This document shows, piece after piece, positions 48,800 through 57,639 of a stretch of 59,279 bases of DNA; position 1 is the stretch's first letter, and each line of letters begins with the position of its first letter. The notes beneath the pieces are model-generated. The model was not told the origin of the DNA, did not search any database, and was given only the letters and a program-made list of their open reading frames with translations. Origin of the DNA: Moorena producens 3L (GTDB lineage Bacteria; Cyanobacteriota; Cyanobacteriia; Cyanobacteriales; Coleofasciculaceae); NCBI RefSeq assembly GCF_000211815.1, contig NZ_GL890843.1, positions 1 through 59,279 of the forward strand, in the 5' to 3' direction. The position numbers were made by a program, and so were the translations under genes.

Positions 48800-51061
48800 T
48801 CAACGAGACTTGACATGATTGCTGAACTGACGCTCTAGTTGTGGAGACTCTTGAAGATCAGATACAGGCTGCTGTGGTTCAATAGCAGCATGGTTGTTTC
48901 GCGAACCATAGTAAGCGTAGTTCTGATTAGAACTCTTCACCCCGTTAGCAATGATTCCCATCAGGTTTAAATTCCTGAGTATAGCAGTAGCCTGGCTGAG
49001 TTGAGATTGAGTAACTCGCTCTAGGCGTCCCACCATCACCACACCTTGGCACAAAGATGCTGCTTGGAGTGCATCCACCATACCTAACACTGGGGGAGTA
49101 TCCAGCAACACCAGATCATAGGTCTGCTGAAACTCTGCCATTAAGTTCTTCATCCGTTTAGAACCCAGCAGCTTAACTGGGTCAATTGGGGTTGGTCCAG
49201 CAGTCAAAACATCAATGGTTGACCCCAAAGGTGAGATACTAACTGGGCTGGGTGTAGCAGTATCATCTTCCAATAAAGTAGAAAGTCCTTCCTGATGGGA
49301 GAGGCCAAGTTGTTGGTGCAACCTCGGACGGCGCATATCTACATCAATTAGCAGTACTCGTCGATGTAAACGAGCAGCACTCAAGGCTAAACCCAACGCC
49401 AGAGTTGACTTCCCCTCACCAGACAGCGCTGACGTAACCATCAGGGATTTCAGCTCAGAACCAGAATTGAGCAACTGGATATTCACATAAATCATGTCCA
49501 GTGCTTCCTGAAATGGTCGCCATCCCAACAGTTCCATCATCGGAAGTGTTCTCTCGGACTGGCTCAAACCTAGATTCAGAACAGGTTTACTGATTTTACC
49601 TTCCGGCAACTGTGGAATCATACCTAGCAAGGGTAGAGCCACTTGATTTTTCAAATCATCAGAGGTATGAATTCCATCATCCATGGCTTCCCGCACAAAG
49701 GCAGCCACACCACCGAGAAATAACCCAACCACTGCACCCAATAATAGGTCTTGGGTCATATTAGGACCGGTCTTCGAGCCCGGTAAAGGTGCTTCTACAA
49801 CTTGCCAGTTAAATCCCCCCCGAGCCAATTCGATGCTTAACTCCTGCCGTGCTTGTAGTAGCTGCTGCAGAGTATTTTGTTGAATTGCTACTTGGGGTTG
49901 TAGACGATTGTACTGAGCAATCAGGGCTGGGAATTCCCTGAGTTGGATACGGATTTCCTGCTCTGTTTTGGCCAGGGCTTGATCACGAGTCTGTAGACTG
50001 ACTAGATTAATTTGCGAGGTGATTAGTTCGTTGACCAGATTGAGATCCACACCACCGAGCTGTCCTTCTGTCAGGAGGTTATTGCCAGTGGTAACCAGTT
50101 TAGTCGGAACTTGCCCTAAAACCCGTCTAGTCTCTTCCTGCAAGAGCGCAAACACACTCTGACGCTGTTCAATTAATTTTTGAATTCTAGGATGAGCTTC
50201 AGTATAAATCCGACTTTGCTCCACCAAAGCCAGTTCTATTCTTTGGATTTCATTGAGCAAATTTTGATAGCGCCCAGATTGACTCAAGCGGGACGAGGTC
50301 AAGGCATTTTGCGGTGAACGAGCCAGTTTTTGCTGAACAGCCTGGTAGCGAGTTTGAGTTTCCATGTACTGAGCGCGGATGGCTCGGCGCTCCTGTTCAA
50401 TCCCATTCAGAGTTTGACTGACAGCTAGAGCTTGTTGTGAGGGATCAATCAGGTTTTTGCTCTTGCGAAACTGCTCTAGCCGTTGCTCAGCTTGCTCAAG
50501 ATTATTACGAGCTGTTGGCAACTGCTGATTGATAAAAGCAAGACCTTTATTCAACCGCATTTCCTGCTGCTCTAGGTTGTAATCTTGATAAACCTTTTGA
50601 ATAGCTTGCAGTACTTTTTGAGTTTTAATCCGGTCATTGCTGGTGTAGACCGCTTGAAATACCTTAGTTTCGGTTTTACCCTGCAGTACTTGAGCTAATC
50701 TTAAGGAGCCTCTAATATCACCGACTGTGATATCTGGGTAGTCATCACGAAGCAAATCCACTGCTCGTTGAATCAATTCAGAACTACGCATCAGCTGTAA
50801 CTGAGTAGCATAGTCGATATCAACAGTGGACTCAGTAAACTGACTCTCTATTCCTCGTGTTTTATCTATATAATTAGGCTCCACCAACAGCTGTAGAGAG
50901 CTGATATAATTCGGCTCTTTCTTGAGAGTGATATAGAAGGCAATCGGCAAGCTTGTCAACAGTACACTTATAATCCACAAGCGTCTGCGCCACAAAACTG
51001 CCAACAGTTGGCCATACCCTGCATCTGTTTCACCTGCTGCGTTTAAATCAAGTTCCTTCAT
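48800..51061 (-). CDS. Wzc-type polysaccharide co-polymerase / tyrosine autokinase (BY-kinase)
   Basis: 753 aa, Wzz domain and kinase in one chain. TM1 (LWIISVLLTSLPIAFYITL, about 30-50), a periplasmic coiled-coil region (about 170-420, rich in Gln/Leu/Arg heptads) and TM2 (LLLGAVVGLFLGGVAAFV, about 433-452) form the chain-length co-polymerase part. The cytoplasmic BY-kinase has Walker A SALSGEGKSTLALGLALSAA (about 540), Walker A' LLIDVDMRRPRLHQ, and Walker B LVLLDTPPVLGMVD. The C-terminal tail has a short tyrosine cluster (NYAYYGS) for autophosphorylation. Wzc controls polymer length and export with Wza; no wza gene is seen. It is central to the cluster, between a GT4 gene and the HepC-like gene. 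Confidence 0.9.
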   Translation of the reverse strand: MKELDLNAAGETDAGYGQLLAVLWRRRLWIISVLLTSLPIAFYITLKKEPNYISSLQLLVEPNYIDKTRGIESQFTESTVDIDYATQLQLMRSSELIQRAVDLLRDDYPDITVGDIRGSLRLAQVLQGKTETKVFQAVYTSNDRIKTQKVLQAIQKVYQDYNLEQQEMRLNKGLAFINQQLPTARNNLEQAEQRLEQFRKSKNLIDPSQQALAVSQTLNGIEQERRAIRAQYMETQTRYQAVQQKLARSPQNALTSSRLSQSGRYQNLLNEIQRIELALVEQSRIYTEAHPRIQKLIEQRQSVFALLQEETRRVLGQVPTKLVTTGNNLLTEGQLGGVDLNLVNELITSQINLVSLQTRDQALAKTEQEIRIQLREFPALIAQYNRLQPQVAIQQNTLQQLLQARQELSIELARGGFNWQVVEAPLPGSKTGPNMTQDLLLGAVVGLFLGGVAAFVREAMDDGIHTSDDLKNQVALPLLGMIPQLPEGKISKPVLNLGLSQSERTLPMMELLGWRPFQEALDMIYVNIQLLNSGSELKSLMVTSALSGEGKSTLALGLALSAARLHRRVLLIDVDMRRPRLHQQLGLSHQEGLSTLLEDDTATPSPVSISPLGSTIDVLTAGPTPIDPVKLLGSKRMKNLMAEFQQTYDLVLLDTPPVLGMVDALQAASLCQGVVMVGRLERVTQSQLSQATAILRNLNLMGIIANGVKSSNQNYAYYGSRNNHAAIEPQQPVSDLQESPQLERQFSNHVKSR

Positions 51062-51629
51062 GGGATTTTAGATTAATGATTGACAAGTTTGGATTGGATT
51101 TTAAATTGACATCAATTCCAGTGAATCAAGTCTAAAATATTCCCGGGATGATTAGTAATTGGTTTAGATAAAATCCGGTTAATCACTTTGTTCATATTCG
51201 ATAGGATTTTTGATTTTTTTTGGAAAGTTAATTTTAAATTAACCATTAACCATTGAAAATTTGCCCTTGAAATATGTTCAATCTCTGGTAAGCAAAATTA
51301 TCATGGATACCTGCAACAAATTTTCCCTACCTTTTGGGAATAGGGAATTAGGAATTGGAGTATGATTACCCATTACCCATTACCCATTACCAATGAACCG
51401 ACAATCATAGGTTGCATCCCTTTTAGAGAAAGGGTATAAGAAGAAGTAGTCAACCGGACCTGATATTATCTATTACCCATCACCAGTCACCCGAGCAGGA
51501 CTATATTGATTAGTCCACCAGATTGGATCTGATGATTTTGGAGTATAGACCCGTATAAATCCCAAGAAATCAACGAAAAAATCCAAAATCCAAAATCTAA
51601 AATCTAAAATCAGCCCAGCCACTATCCTG
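51062..51629. other. Intergenic region upstream of the tyrosine-kinase gene
   Basis: 568 bp of AT-rich sequence with short tracts (CCATTAC heptamers at 51367-51390; CCAAAAT/CTAAAAT heptamers at 51582-51611). It probably holds the kinase-gene promoter on the minus strand; no clear consensus or coding frame was found. Confidence 0.4.
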
Positions 51630-52775
51630 TCACCTAGCTAAAGTGGGAACCTTGGTTGAATGGCGTAACGAATGGCTGAAATTAACAGGCTGTCCCCTGA
51701 CCGTTTTATCAATAATTTGCCCAACTGTATTAAAGAAAACGTCTTCAGTGAAATGACTCAGGGCATGGTCTCGGATTTTGGCATAATTCCAGGGAATTTC
51801 CCTAGCCTCAAGTAGTGCAGCTTGGAGTGCTTCCGGTGTTTGCCGTTTAAAAAACACCCCTGTCGTCCCTGGTATCTGAGTATCCAAAACACCACCTGCA
51901 CCGTAGGCAATTACTGGAGTCCCACTGGCGTTGGCTTCGATTGGCACTAAACCGTAATCTTCTAAAGCCGCCACGATCACCCCACGAGCTTTTGCCATCA
52001 AATGACAACGCTGTTTATCGCTGACGTATCCCAAGAATCGAATATTGTCCAAAGCTTTAGATTCTAGACGCTCTCGCTCTGGACCATCACCAGATATTAA
52101 TAAGGGCCAGCCTAGCCAATTAAACGCCTCGATAATCAGATCGATACGCTTGTAACCCAGTAAACGAGATGATACTAGGTAAAAGTCTTCCTTTTGGTCG
52201 GAAAACACAAATTTATGGCTATTAATTGGATAGTTGACCGTCATGGCTGGCTTACCATAGATATTCTGGATACGCCGAGCGACAGTGGTCGAGTTAGCAA
52301 TGTAAATGTCCGGCTCCTGGGCATAGTCCAGGTCTACTTTTCTGATCAACTGGAAGACTTTATCAATGACAGGAGAAAACGCTCTATATTCTCCATACTC
52401 CTTGAGGTAAGTTTGCGTATCCCACAAAAAACGGGTGACATTGTGGCAAAAGCAAACATGCTTGGCTCCTAATTTTTTCTTGACCGCCTTTGCGAAGCTT
52501 GAACAACTACTGATAATCAAATCGTAATTTTCTAAATCCAAGGCTCGAAAAGCTGGATAGTAAAACGGAGCCAAGAGTCTGAAGTATTTCGTTGACCCTG
52601 GAATGTTCTGAAGTCCGGTGGTATGCACTAGGCGCTCACCTAGGTCAATGGTGTTCTGGGAATCATACAAGGATGTGAACACATCAGCACTAGGGAAGCG
52701 CTTACAAAGCAGTTCAAATACCCGTTCTGCTCCACCTTTTTGCGTTAGATAATCATGAACTAGGGCAACTTTCAT
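51630..52775 (-). CDS. GT4-family glycosyltransferase
   Basis: 381 aa. MKVALVHDYLTQKGGAERVF is the typical start, with the GGAERV loop. Then YDLIISSCSSFAKAVKKKLG, HVCFCHNVTRFLWDTQTYL, DIYIANSTTVARRIQNIYGK, donor half DFYLVSSRLLGYKRIDLIIE, IRFLGYVSDKQRCHLMAKAR and ALEDYGLVPIEANASGTPVI with the E-x7-E motif (EDYGLVPIE). This subtype commonly adds a mannose or similar sugar early in cyanobacterial exopolysaccharide clusters. It sits directly after the STAS-sugar transferase gene (96-bp gap) and probably adds the second sugar; that order is inference. Confidence 0.88.
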   Translation of the reverse strand: MKVALVHDYLTQKGGAERVFELLCKRFPSADVFTSLYDSQNTIDLGERLVHTTGLQNIPGSTKYFRLLAPFYYPAFRALDLENYDLIISSCSSFAKAVKKKLGAKHVCFCHNVTRFLWDTQTYLKEYGEYRAFSPVIDKVFQLIRKVDLDYAQEPDIYIANSTTVARRIQNIYGKPAMTVNYPINSHKFVFSDQKEDFYLVSSRLLGYKRIDLIIEAFNWLGWPLLISGDGPERERLESKALDNIRFLGYVSDKQRCHLMAKARGVIVAALEDYGLVPIEANASGTPVIAYGAGGVLDTQIPGTTGVFFKRQTPEALQAALLEAREIPWNYAKIRDHALSHFTEDVFFNTVGQIIDKTVRGQPVNFSHSLRHSTKVPTLAR

Positions 52776-52871
52776 GCTTGTTTATTGGAAAACCTATTCC
52801 TAGAGAATACTCTAATCTATTTACCATTAGATTTAATTTGTATCCGGAATTTTGCCGAGATAGTTTTGAGC

Positions 52872-53870
52872 CTAAACGGCTCCATTATTTTTCGACAACA
52901 AGATAAAAATTGTTTTTATAATGAGCTTAAGGTCATACATTAAGCTCCAGTTTCGTTGGTAGCGTAAATCCAGTTTAATTATATCTGCAAAATCCCGAAC
53001 TTGCGATCGCCCATGCACCTGCCACTCTCCAGTCATTCCCGGTTTAACATTCAACCGTTGCCACTCTGGAACCTCATAGATTTCCACTTCCTTAGGTACC
53101 GGTGGTCTAGTACCTACCAAACTCATTTCACCTTTAATGACATTCCAGAACTGAGGTAGTTCATCCAAACTAGTTTTCCGCAAAAACCGACCGACCCTGG
53201 TGATTCTAGGGTCATTTTCGTTTTTGAATATCTTGCCATCCTTAGCTTGATTTTGAACGCTATCTTTCTGGGTTTCCGCATCAGTATACATTGAGCGGAA
53301 TTTCCAGATCCGAAATTCCTTACCCATCCAACCACAGCGAATTTGACTAAACAAGATGGGGCCAGGACTGTCGAGTTTAATCGCGATCGCAATGGGAATA
53401 AATAATATGGCCGTAATTCCTAAACCTACTATTCCCCCCACTATGTCTAAGCATCGCTTAGCCCAAGAGCGTGTAGATGGGTGAGTTGTTGGTAACTGAG
53501 CCTTTGACCAATTGACAGCTATTGTTGTCAGGTTATATGAAGCGTCTAGAATTAATTTTTTGTCTAGCCCAGTCATGACTAAGACAGCCATAACTGGAGA
53601 AGTTATACCCCTTAGTATTAGTGATCCCCCGTTTTCCTGAGTGATTTTGTGATTCCTTACTAAGGCACCAATGCCGCTACTATCGATAAACTCTGTCTGA
53701 CTTAAGTCTGCAATAATCAGCTTAGGACAATAAGGTTTTTGGAGAAGCTGATCACAAGTTTCTTTAAATTCTATTGCTTCGAGTCTGCTCAAGCGGATCG
53801 GTAACTGCACTACAGCAGCTTCATTTATGAAGCCTGCCTGGCCAGAAGTCTTTAACGTTGACTGCATCAT
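52872..53870 (-). CDS. STAS domain fused to an initiating sugar transferase (phosphoglycosyltransferase)
   Basis: 332 aa. Residues about 15-110 form an anti-sigma-antagonist-like STAS domain: AVVQLPIRLSRLEAIEFKET, LIIADLSQTEFIDSSGIGAL (D63-S64-S65-G66, the usual Ser phosphorylation loop) and GGSLILRGI. Residues 138-332 are a bacterial sugar transferase: RCLDIVGGIVGLGITAILFI membrane hairpin, SPGPILFSQIRCG, WKFRSMYTDAE, SLDELPQFWNVIKGEMSLVG with the catalytic dyad D236-E237, TRPPVP and the C-terminal KPGMTGEWQVHGRS. It transfers a sugar phosphate to undecaprenyl phosphate, starting repeat-unit synthesis. The STAS part suggests control by phosphorylation or protein partners. It is the first gene of the cluster and follows a 900-bp intergenic region. 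Confidence 0.9.
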   Translation of the reverse strand: MMQSTLKTSGQAGFINEAAVVQLPIRLSRLEAIEFKETCDQLLQKPYCPKLIIADLSQTEFIDSSGIGALVRNHKITQENGGSLILRGITSPVMAVLVMTGLDKKLILDASYNLTTIAVNWSKAQLPTTHPSTRSWAKRCLDIVGGIVGLGITAILFIPIAIAIKLDSPGPILFSQIRCGWMGKEFRIWKFRSMYTDAETQKDSVQNQAKDGKIFKNENDPRITRVGRFLRKTSLDELPQFWNVIKGEMSLVGTRPPVPKEVEIYEVPEWQRLNVKPGMTGEWQVHGRSQVRDFADIIKLDLRYQRNWSLMYDLKLIIKTIFILLSKNNGAV

Positions 53871-54788
53871 GATGAAATATAAATTATAATGTCGATTAAA
53901 TCGTGACTTTTTAGAGAGTAGATTTAAACTATGTAGGAATTGTGTAGAAAGTTTAGCAATCCTATTAACACCCTAGGTTTTAACCGTACATATACCTACG
54001 GCTCCTCCGCCCTTGATTCAGGCAATGGTAGAATTTATATTACTCTTTCAATTTCGGGTTGAGGGTTAGAGCAAGGTTAATGGTTAATGGTTAATGGTTT
54101 TAATTATTGATACCTAATGCCTTTTGTTACCTTACCTAGTAGGGAAAATCCTAGTTTACCTCTCACTTATTTTTCGACTGATTAATAGGTATAATTCATC
54201 GGGTAAATTAACCGGTGGTAAAAATAAAAAATGGATACAAATTCCCCATTTTTTATTTTCTATCGTTACCATATAAGTAAGCATTTAGCATTACTCATTT
54301 GTCAGCAGTGACGTTGGTCAATAAGTGTTCTGTATAATCCCGGATGAATGACTAATATAACTTTCATGAGTTTTTCATAAAATCCTGACAGAGCTAAAAA
54401 TTTTTGATGAATTTTTCTTAAAGACGCTAAATATACCTGAGGTCAATTGCCACTTCCGTCTTGAGACTGATGACTTGGATGGTGGCAGCGAGGATCACTC
54501 AGTCTAATGGCCTAAGGCTAAAGCTTTCGGCTACACCAACCAAGTCCATCTAGGTGGACTTGGTTGGTGTAGCGCTATAGTTTTTTATGACTTACCCAGG
54601 GACTATACCTGTAAGGTCTCCCTCCGGATCCTACTAAGCTGTCACACATTGAAATTGTATTGAAATTGTGAAGAGGCGCGCTTTGGGGAGATGGGGATAT
54701 CGGCAGATGGGGAGCTCACAAGGGTAGGTTTTTGACATCATGGTCAAACGGGGAGTGTGGGAATTGTCGGGCGGGGGTGCGGAAGATG
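53871..54788. other. Long intergenic region, cluster promoter side
   Basis: 918 bp with no coding frame of note. It contains the upstream region of the STAS-sugar transferase gene, GTTAATG heptamers (54078-54098), AT-rich unique sequence (54100-54480) and the strong hairpin at 54530-54573. The only gene ends nearby are the cluster start and the HopA1 gene end, both minus strand. Confidence 0.5.
54530..54586 (+). terminator. Strong orphan terminator-like hairpin
   Basis: Nineteen paired bases: CTACACCAACCAAGTCCA (54531-54548) with TGGACTTGGTTGGTGTAG (54555-54572), six-base loop TCTAGG, plus an outer G-C pair, then TTTTTT at 54581-54586. Oriented for plus-strand transcripts, yet no plus-strand gene precedes it for more than 30 kb. 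Read on the minus strand the run would be A, after the HopA1 gene stop. It may end a small RNA from 53.9-54.5 kb. Confidence 0.65.
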
Positions 54789-55856
54789 TCACTCACCATT
54801 GAGGTAAGGACGTTCCCATTCAATTCCTAACTGAGAAAATTGTTGGCGGATAGCGTTGAGGCGCTCCTCTGGAGTGTTATTACCGTTTTGCCAAGCCTGC
54901 ATTAAACCATTGGCTACAATTTGGCAGCGGTTCATGCCAAAACTTTCTTGAGAGGTAAATTTTTGGGTTGGTTCTTCGGCAAAACTCAGTCCCGGTGCCA
55001 AAAACTTGGTGAATAAAGGTACTTCTGGGCGAAAATGGCAGCGGTTTGCTAGATATATGGTTTGCATCACCCCAAAGACAACTTCAGAATCACAGCGCTC
55101 AAAGTAGAGTACTCCGCAGTCATGGCGTTTGTATTCCGATGGATTGTATAGAACTTTAAATGTGAAAGGAATTGCTGCTGCATTCAAATATTTTGTCATG
55201 CTATCCATGACAGCCAGGGCTCCATCTGGTGTCAGATTAAAATAGATTCGCGCTGTTTTAGAATCGATATCACCATTGCCCTGTCGCTCTTGACCAACAT
55301 TACCCACTGCTACATAAAAGCCGTTTTGCATCAAATTCTTGGGCATCCGGATGGCAACGATGCTACCGATGGTAGCAGATTTTTCCTCACGTTTGAGATG
55401 AATCTCCCGTTCAATATGCATAGTCAAACTCCCTTTGGTGACGGCTATTGAACCATCGGTTTCTTCTGAGATTACCTGCCAATTGGGATCAAAGTAGCCT
55501 GTGCCTTGATTGTTGGCGTGGAGTCGTTGGTAAAAATCTAGGTCTATTCCCAGCAGGGTATTGTTCTCTAAGTTTTGATGGGGTGCTATATCCGCGCGAC
55601 TTGTGTTGAGTGCCAGGGGAGTGCGCAGATAGCCATTGTAATAAATGCCGTAGAGGAAATTTCTCAGCAGTAGGCTGAGATACTTATGCTGTATGTCTTG
55701 AGGAAGTTGCTGAAAGCGGGCTACTGTTTCATCAGGTATGGTGAAGGGTTGATAGTTGGGATGGTTGATACAAAAATTGGACTGGATTTCAATGTTGTTA
55801 ACAATATCTTCCAGAGCTGCTTGCTGTTGATTGGGAAAAGGGTTGTCAAATAGCAT
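54789..55856 (-). CDS. HopA1-family protein, candidate RiPP lyase partner
   Basis: 355 aa. Segments match the HopA1 effector family: YLSLLLRNFLYGIYYNGYLR, NTLLGIDLDFYQRLHANNQG, GYFDPNWQV, GSLTMHIER, RMPKNLMQNGFYVAVGN, ARIYFNLTPDGALAVMDSMT, FTFKVLYNPSEYKRHDCGVL, YFER. HopA1 domains occur in a Pseudomonas effector. In RiPP pathways (thioamitides, class V lanthipeptides) the HopA1-like protein works with an APH-like kinase to dehydrate phosphorylated Ser/Thr. The gene starts 79 bases after the APH-like gene on the same strand, the expected pairing. Catalytic residues cannot be assigned with confidence. The alternative, that the two proteins have an unrelated role, is not excluded. Confidence 0.75.
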   Translation of the reverse strand: MLFDNPFPNQQQAALEDIVNNIEIQSNFCINHPNYQPFTIPDETVARFQQLPQDIQHKYLSLLLRNFLYGIYYNGYLRTPLALNTSRADIAPHQNLENNTLLGIDLDFYQRLHANNQGTGYFDPNWQVISEETDGSIAVTKGSLTMHIEREIHLKREEKSATIGSIVAIRMPKNLMQNGFYVAVGNVGQERQGNGDIDSKTARIYFNLTPDGALAVMDSMTKYLNAAAIPFTFKVLYNPSEYKRHDCGVLYFERCDSEVVFGVMQTIYLANRCHFRPEVPLFTKFLAPGLSFAEEPTQKFTSQESFGMNRCQIVANGLMQAWQNGNNTPEERLNAIRQQFSQLGIEWERPYLNGE

Positions 55857-55935
55857 CGTAATTTAAAGTAAAATTAGATGAGGTCTATATAGCGGTTTTC
55901 AATTGACAATTCACAGGTATCCTCAAAACCCTTTT

Positions 55936-57111
55936 CTAGGGGATTACCGGATTTGATATCAGTTCTGATTCTGAGATCCCAAAAACTGTTGGCACAGATT
56001 GTTTTGGTCGGCAGAGTAGAGTTTTGGCAACCTGGAGCATACAGATTCCAGTATTATCAAAGGATTTCTGATAGTAAATCATTGCCTGAATTTGGTGAAT
56101 CAGTGCCAAACCGGTAAACTGAACTACTCGTTTAAGCCAGTTGGGACGAGCTGACTCAATCCCGGTAAAAGCGGTAAGATAGGCTTGGGTTAGAGCAGCG
56201 ATGGAGGGTTGAAGCACTTGTAAAGGAGTCACTGCTAGACGCAAGGATTCTTCTAATTTAATCGTGGGGTCTACCACTAAGCTACTTAACCAGATACCCA
56301 GGTAGCTGGCGATTATGGTTCCAAGGTCAAAGGCTGGATCTCCCCAGGCACAACGTTCCCAATCAATCAGTCGCACCATGCTCTGATCGGGTGGTGAAGA
56401 TGTTGAGAATTGCTCCCACTCTCTATGAACCAAAATGTTGTTCAATTTTAAGTCATTGTGGGTTAGGCAACTCGGATGCCAGTCAGTTTCCAAATCTGCG
56501 ATCGCATTTCCCAGACTGGGGTAACGTTGATAGAGAACAAAGAACTTTAAGGCATTGTTAGGGATTGAGCCAAACATCTCTGGGCTAAGCCGTCCGATTC
56601 CTTTAGCTGGATTGCCAAACCGATAGGGAGATTTCCCCTGTGGTACCTGGTCTAGAAAATTCCGACATTCTGGTTGATTGAAGGTAACACGATGGAGGTT
56701 GGCTAAAACTGTTCCGATATCAGTTGCGATCGCTTCAGGGAAAATTTGGTTTTGATAGTAGAAACTAAACAGGTCGAGATAGTTATTTAGATAGTTGTAG
56801 ACCAGGATGCAATGATCGGGATCAAAATGAAGGATCTGGGAAACTGATGAAGCTAGACAGTCCTGGTCTGGCAACTGCTGCAGCCAGCGATGAAATTGCC
56901 ACTCATTGAAAAATTCATGATTTATAATACCGTCATGATGGGGTCTTTCCTGCTTAACCAGTAGCTGACGATGATCTGAAAAGCTCACCAGTAAATTGAA
57001 ATTCTTAGCAGGGGGAGCCGATTCTACCTGGATAGATTCTAGGTCTGACGGGGTACACAGTCCTATATCCAATAGATATGAGGAAATCGTTTCAGATGAT
57101 AGTGGTTCCAA
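55936..57111 (-). CDS. APH-family phosphotransferase, candidate RiPP Ser/Thr kinase
   Basis: 391 aa from a TTG start; the frame is closed 15 bases further upstream, and no earlier ATG or GTG exists. Protein-kinase-like APH fold: N-lobe LLVSFSDHRQLLVKQERP with Lys at about 53, hinge HCILVYNYLNNYLDLFSF, Brenner motif SCLTHNDLKLNNILVH (H218-N219-D220, N225), metal-binding VRLIDWERCAWGDPAFDLGT (D250), then a helical C-lobe (to 391). Aminoglycoside or choline kinase is the generic reading. Pairing with a HopA1 gene 79 bases downstream and a divergent precursor-like peptide favours the kinase half of a split dehydratase (TvaC/LxmK/Cao9-type). Specificity is inferred from context only. Confidence 0.78.
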   Translation of the reverse strand: MEPLSSETISSYLLDIGLCTPSDLESIQVESAPPAKNFNLLVSFSDHRQLLVKQERPHHDGIINHEFFNEWQFHRWLQQLPDQDCLASSVSQILHFDPDHCILVYNYLNNYLDLFSFYYQNQIFPEAIATDIGTVLANLHRVTFNQPECRNFLDQVPQGKSPYRFGNPAKGIGRLSPEMFGSIPNNALKFFVLYQRYPSLGNAIADLETDWHPSCLTHNDLKLNNILVHREWEQFSTSSPPDQSMVRLIDWERCAWGDPAFDLGTIIASYLGIWLSSLVVDPTIKLEESLRLAVTPLQVLQPSIAALTQAYLTAFTGIESARPNWLKRVVQFTGLALIHQIQAMIYYQKSFDNTGICMLQVAKTLLCRPKQSVPTVFGISESELISNPVIP

Positions 57112-57639
57112 AATATCAGTAGATGATCAGTAGATGCACAACTTAAAGAGAAAATGTTTGTTGTTTACCCTTGAGCAGTTAACCGATAGTAGGGGAAAGT
57201 CTTGTGCCTAACCGTACAACAATCAACACTCAACAGTGAACAATCAATAATGAGACTGTTATAGTTTCAGGAGTTATGTAAGCATTCAGCAGTCAGCACT
57301 CAGCGGTCAGCTTATTTTATTCAAAAGCACCGATTAGTAGCGTGGCACAGGCTTCGATGCTGGCACTTTCCCCATAAACACCTCAATTAGTGTGGGCAAA
57401 CGCGCATTAGCTGATAGCACCTCAAGTAGCACCATCTGTAGCGCATTAGCTGATAGCTGAATGCTTACGGAGTTATCCCATTTCTCTTTATCTATTGATC
57501 TATTGATACTCTAGTTTTCCACTAAAAACTCGCCAAAATGGCGAGACGAAACTGAGATTTTTCTCTAAAACAGAATTGGTAGACTTACAGAAATCTTGAA
57601 GAAAGTCATCTGTCACACTCCTATGGAGGAAAACTAATA
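57112..57639. other. Divergent intergenic region between the APH-like gene and the peptide gene
   Basis: Contains the 191-bp MITE-like element at 57278-57468 and a CTCGCCA-AAA-TGGCGAG hairpin (57529-57545) 94 bases before the peptide start. A ribosome site GGAGGA is at 57625-57630. No coding frame. Confidence 0.6.
57278..57468. mobile_element. GTAAGCATTCAGC-ended MITE-like element with 8-bp target duplication
   Basis: 191 bp: left GTAAGCATTCAGCAGTCAGC, interior TTATTTTATTCAAAAGCACC, right TAGCTGA heptamers ending GCTGAATGCTTAC (13-bp perfect terminal inverted repeat). Direct repeats GGAGTTAT flank it (57270-57277 and 57469-57476). Confidence 0.82.

Noticed and set aside
57112..57639. A riboswitch upstream of the peptide gene
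   Set aside because: Only a simple 7-bp hairpin (57529-57545) and a MITE were found; no recognised riboswitch core.
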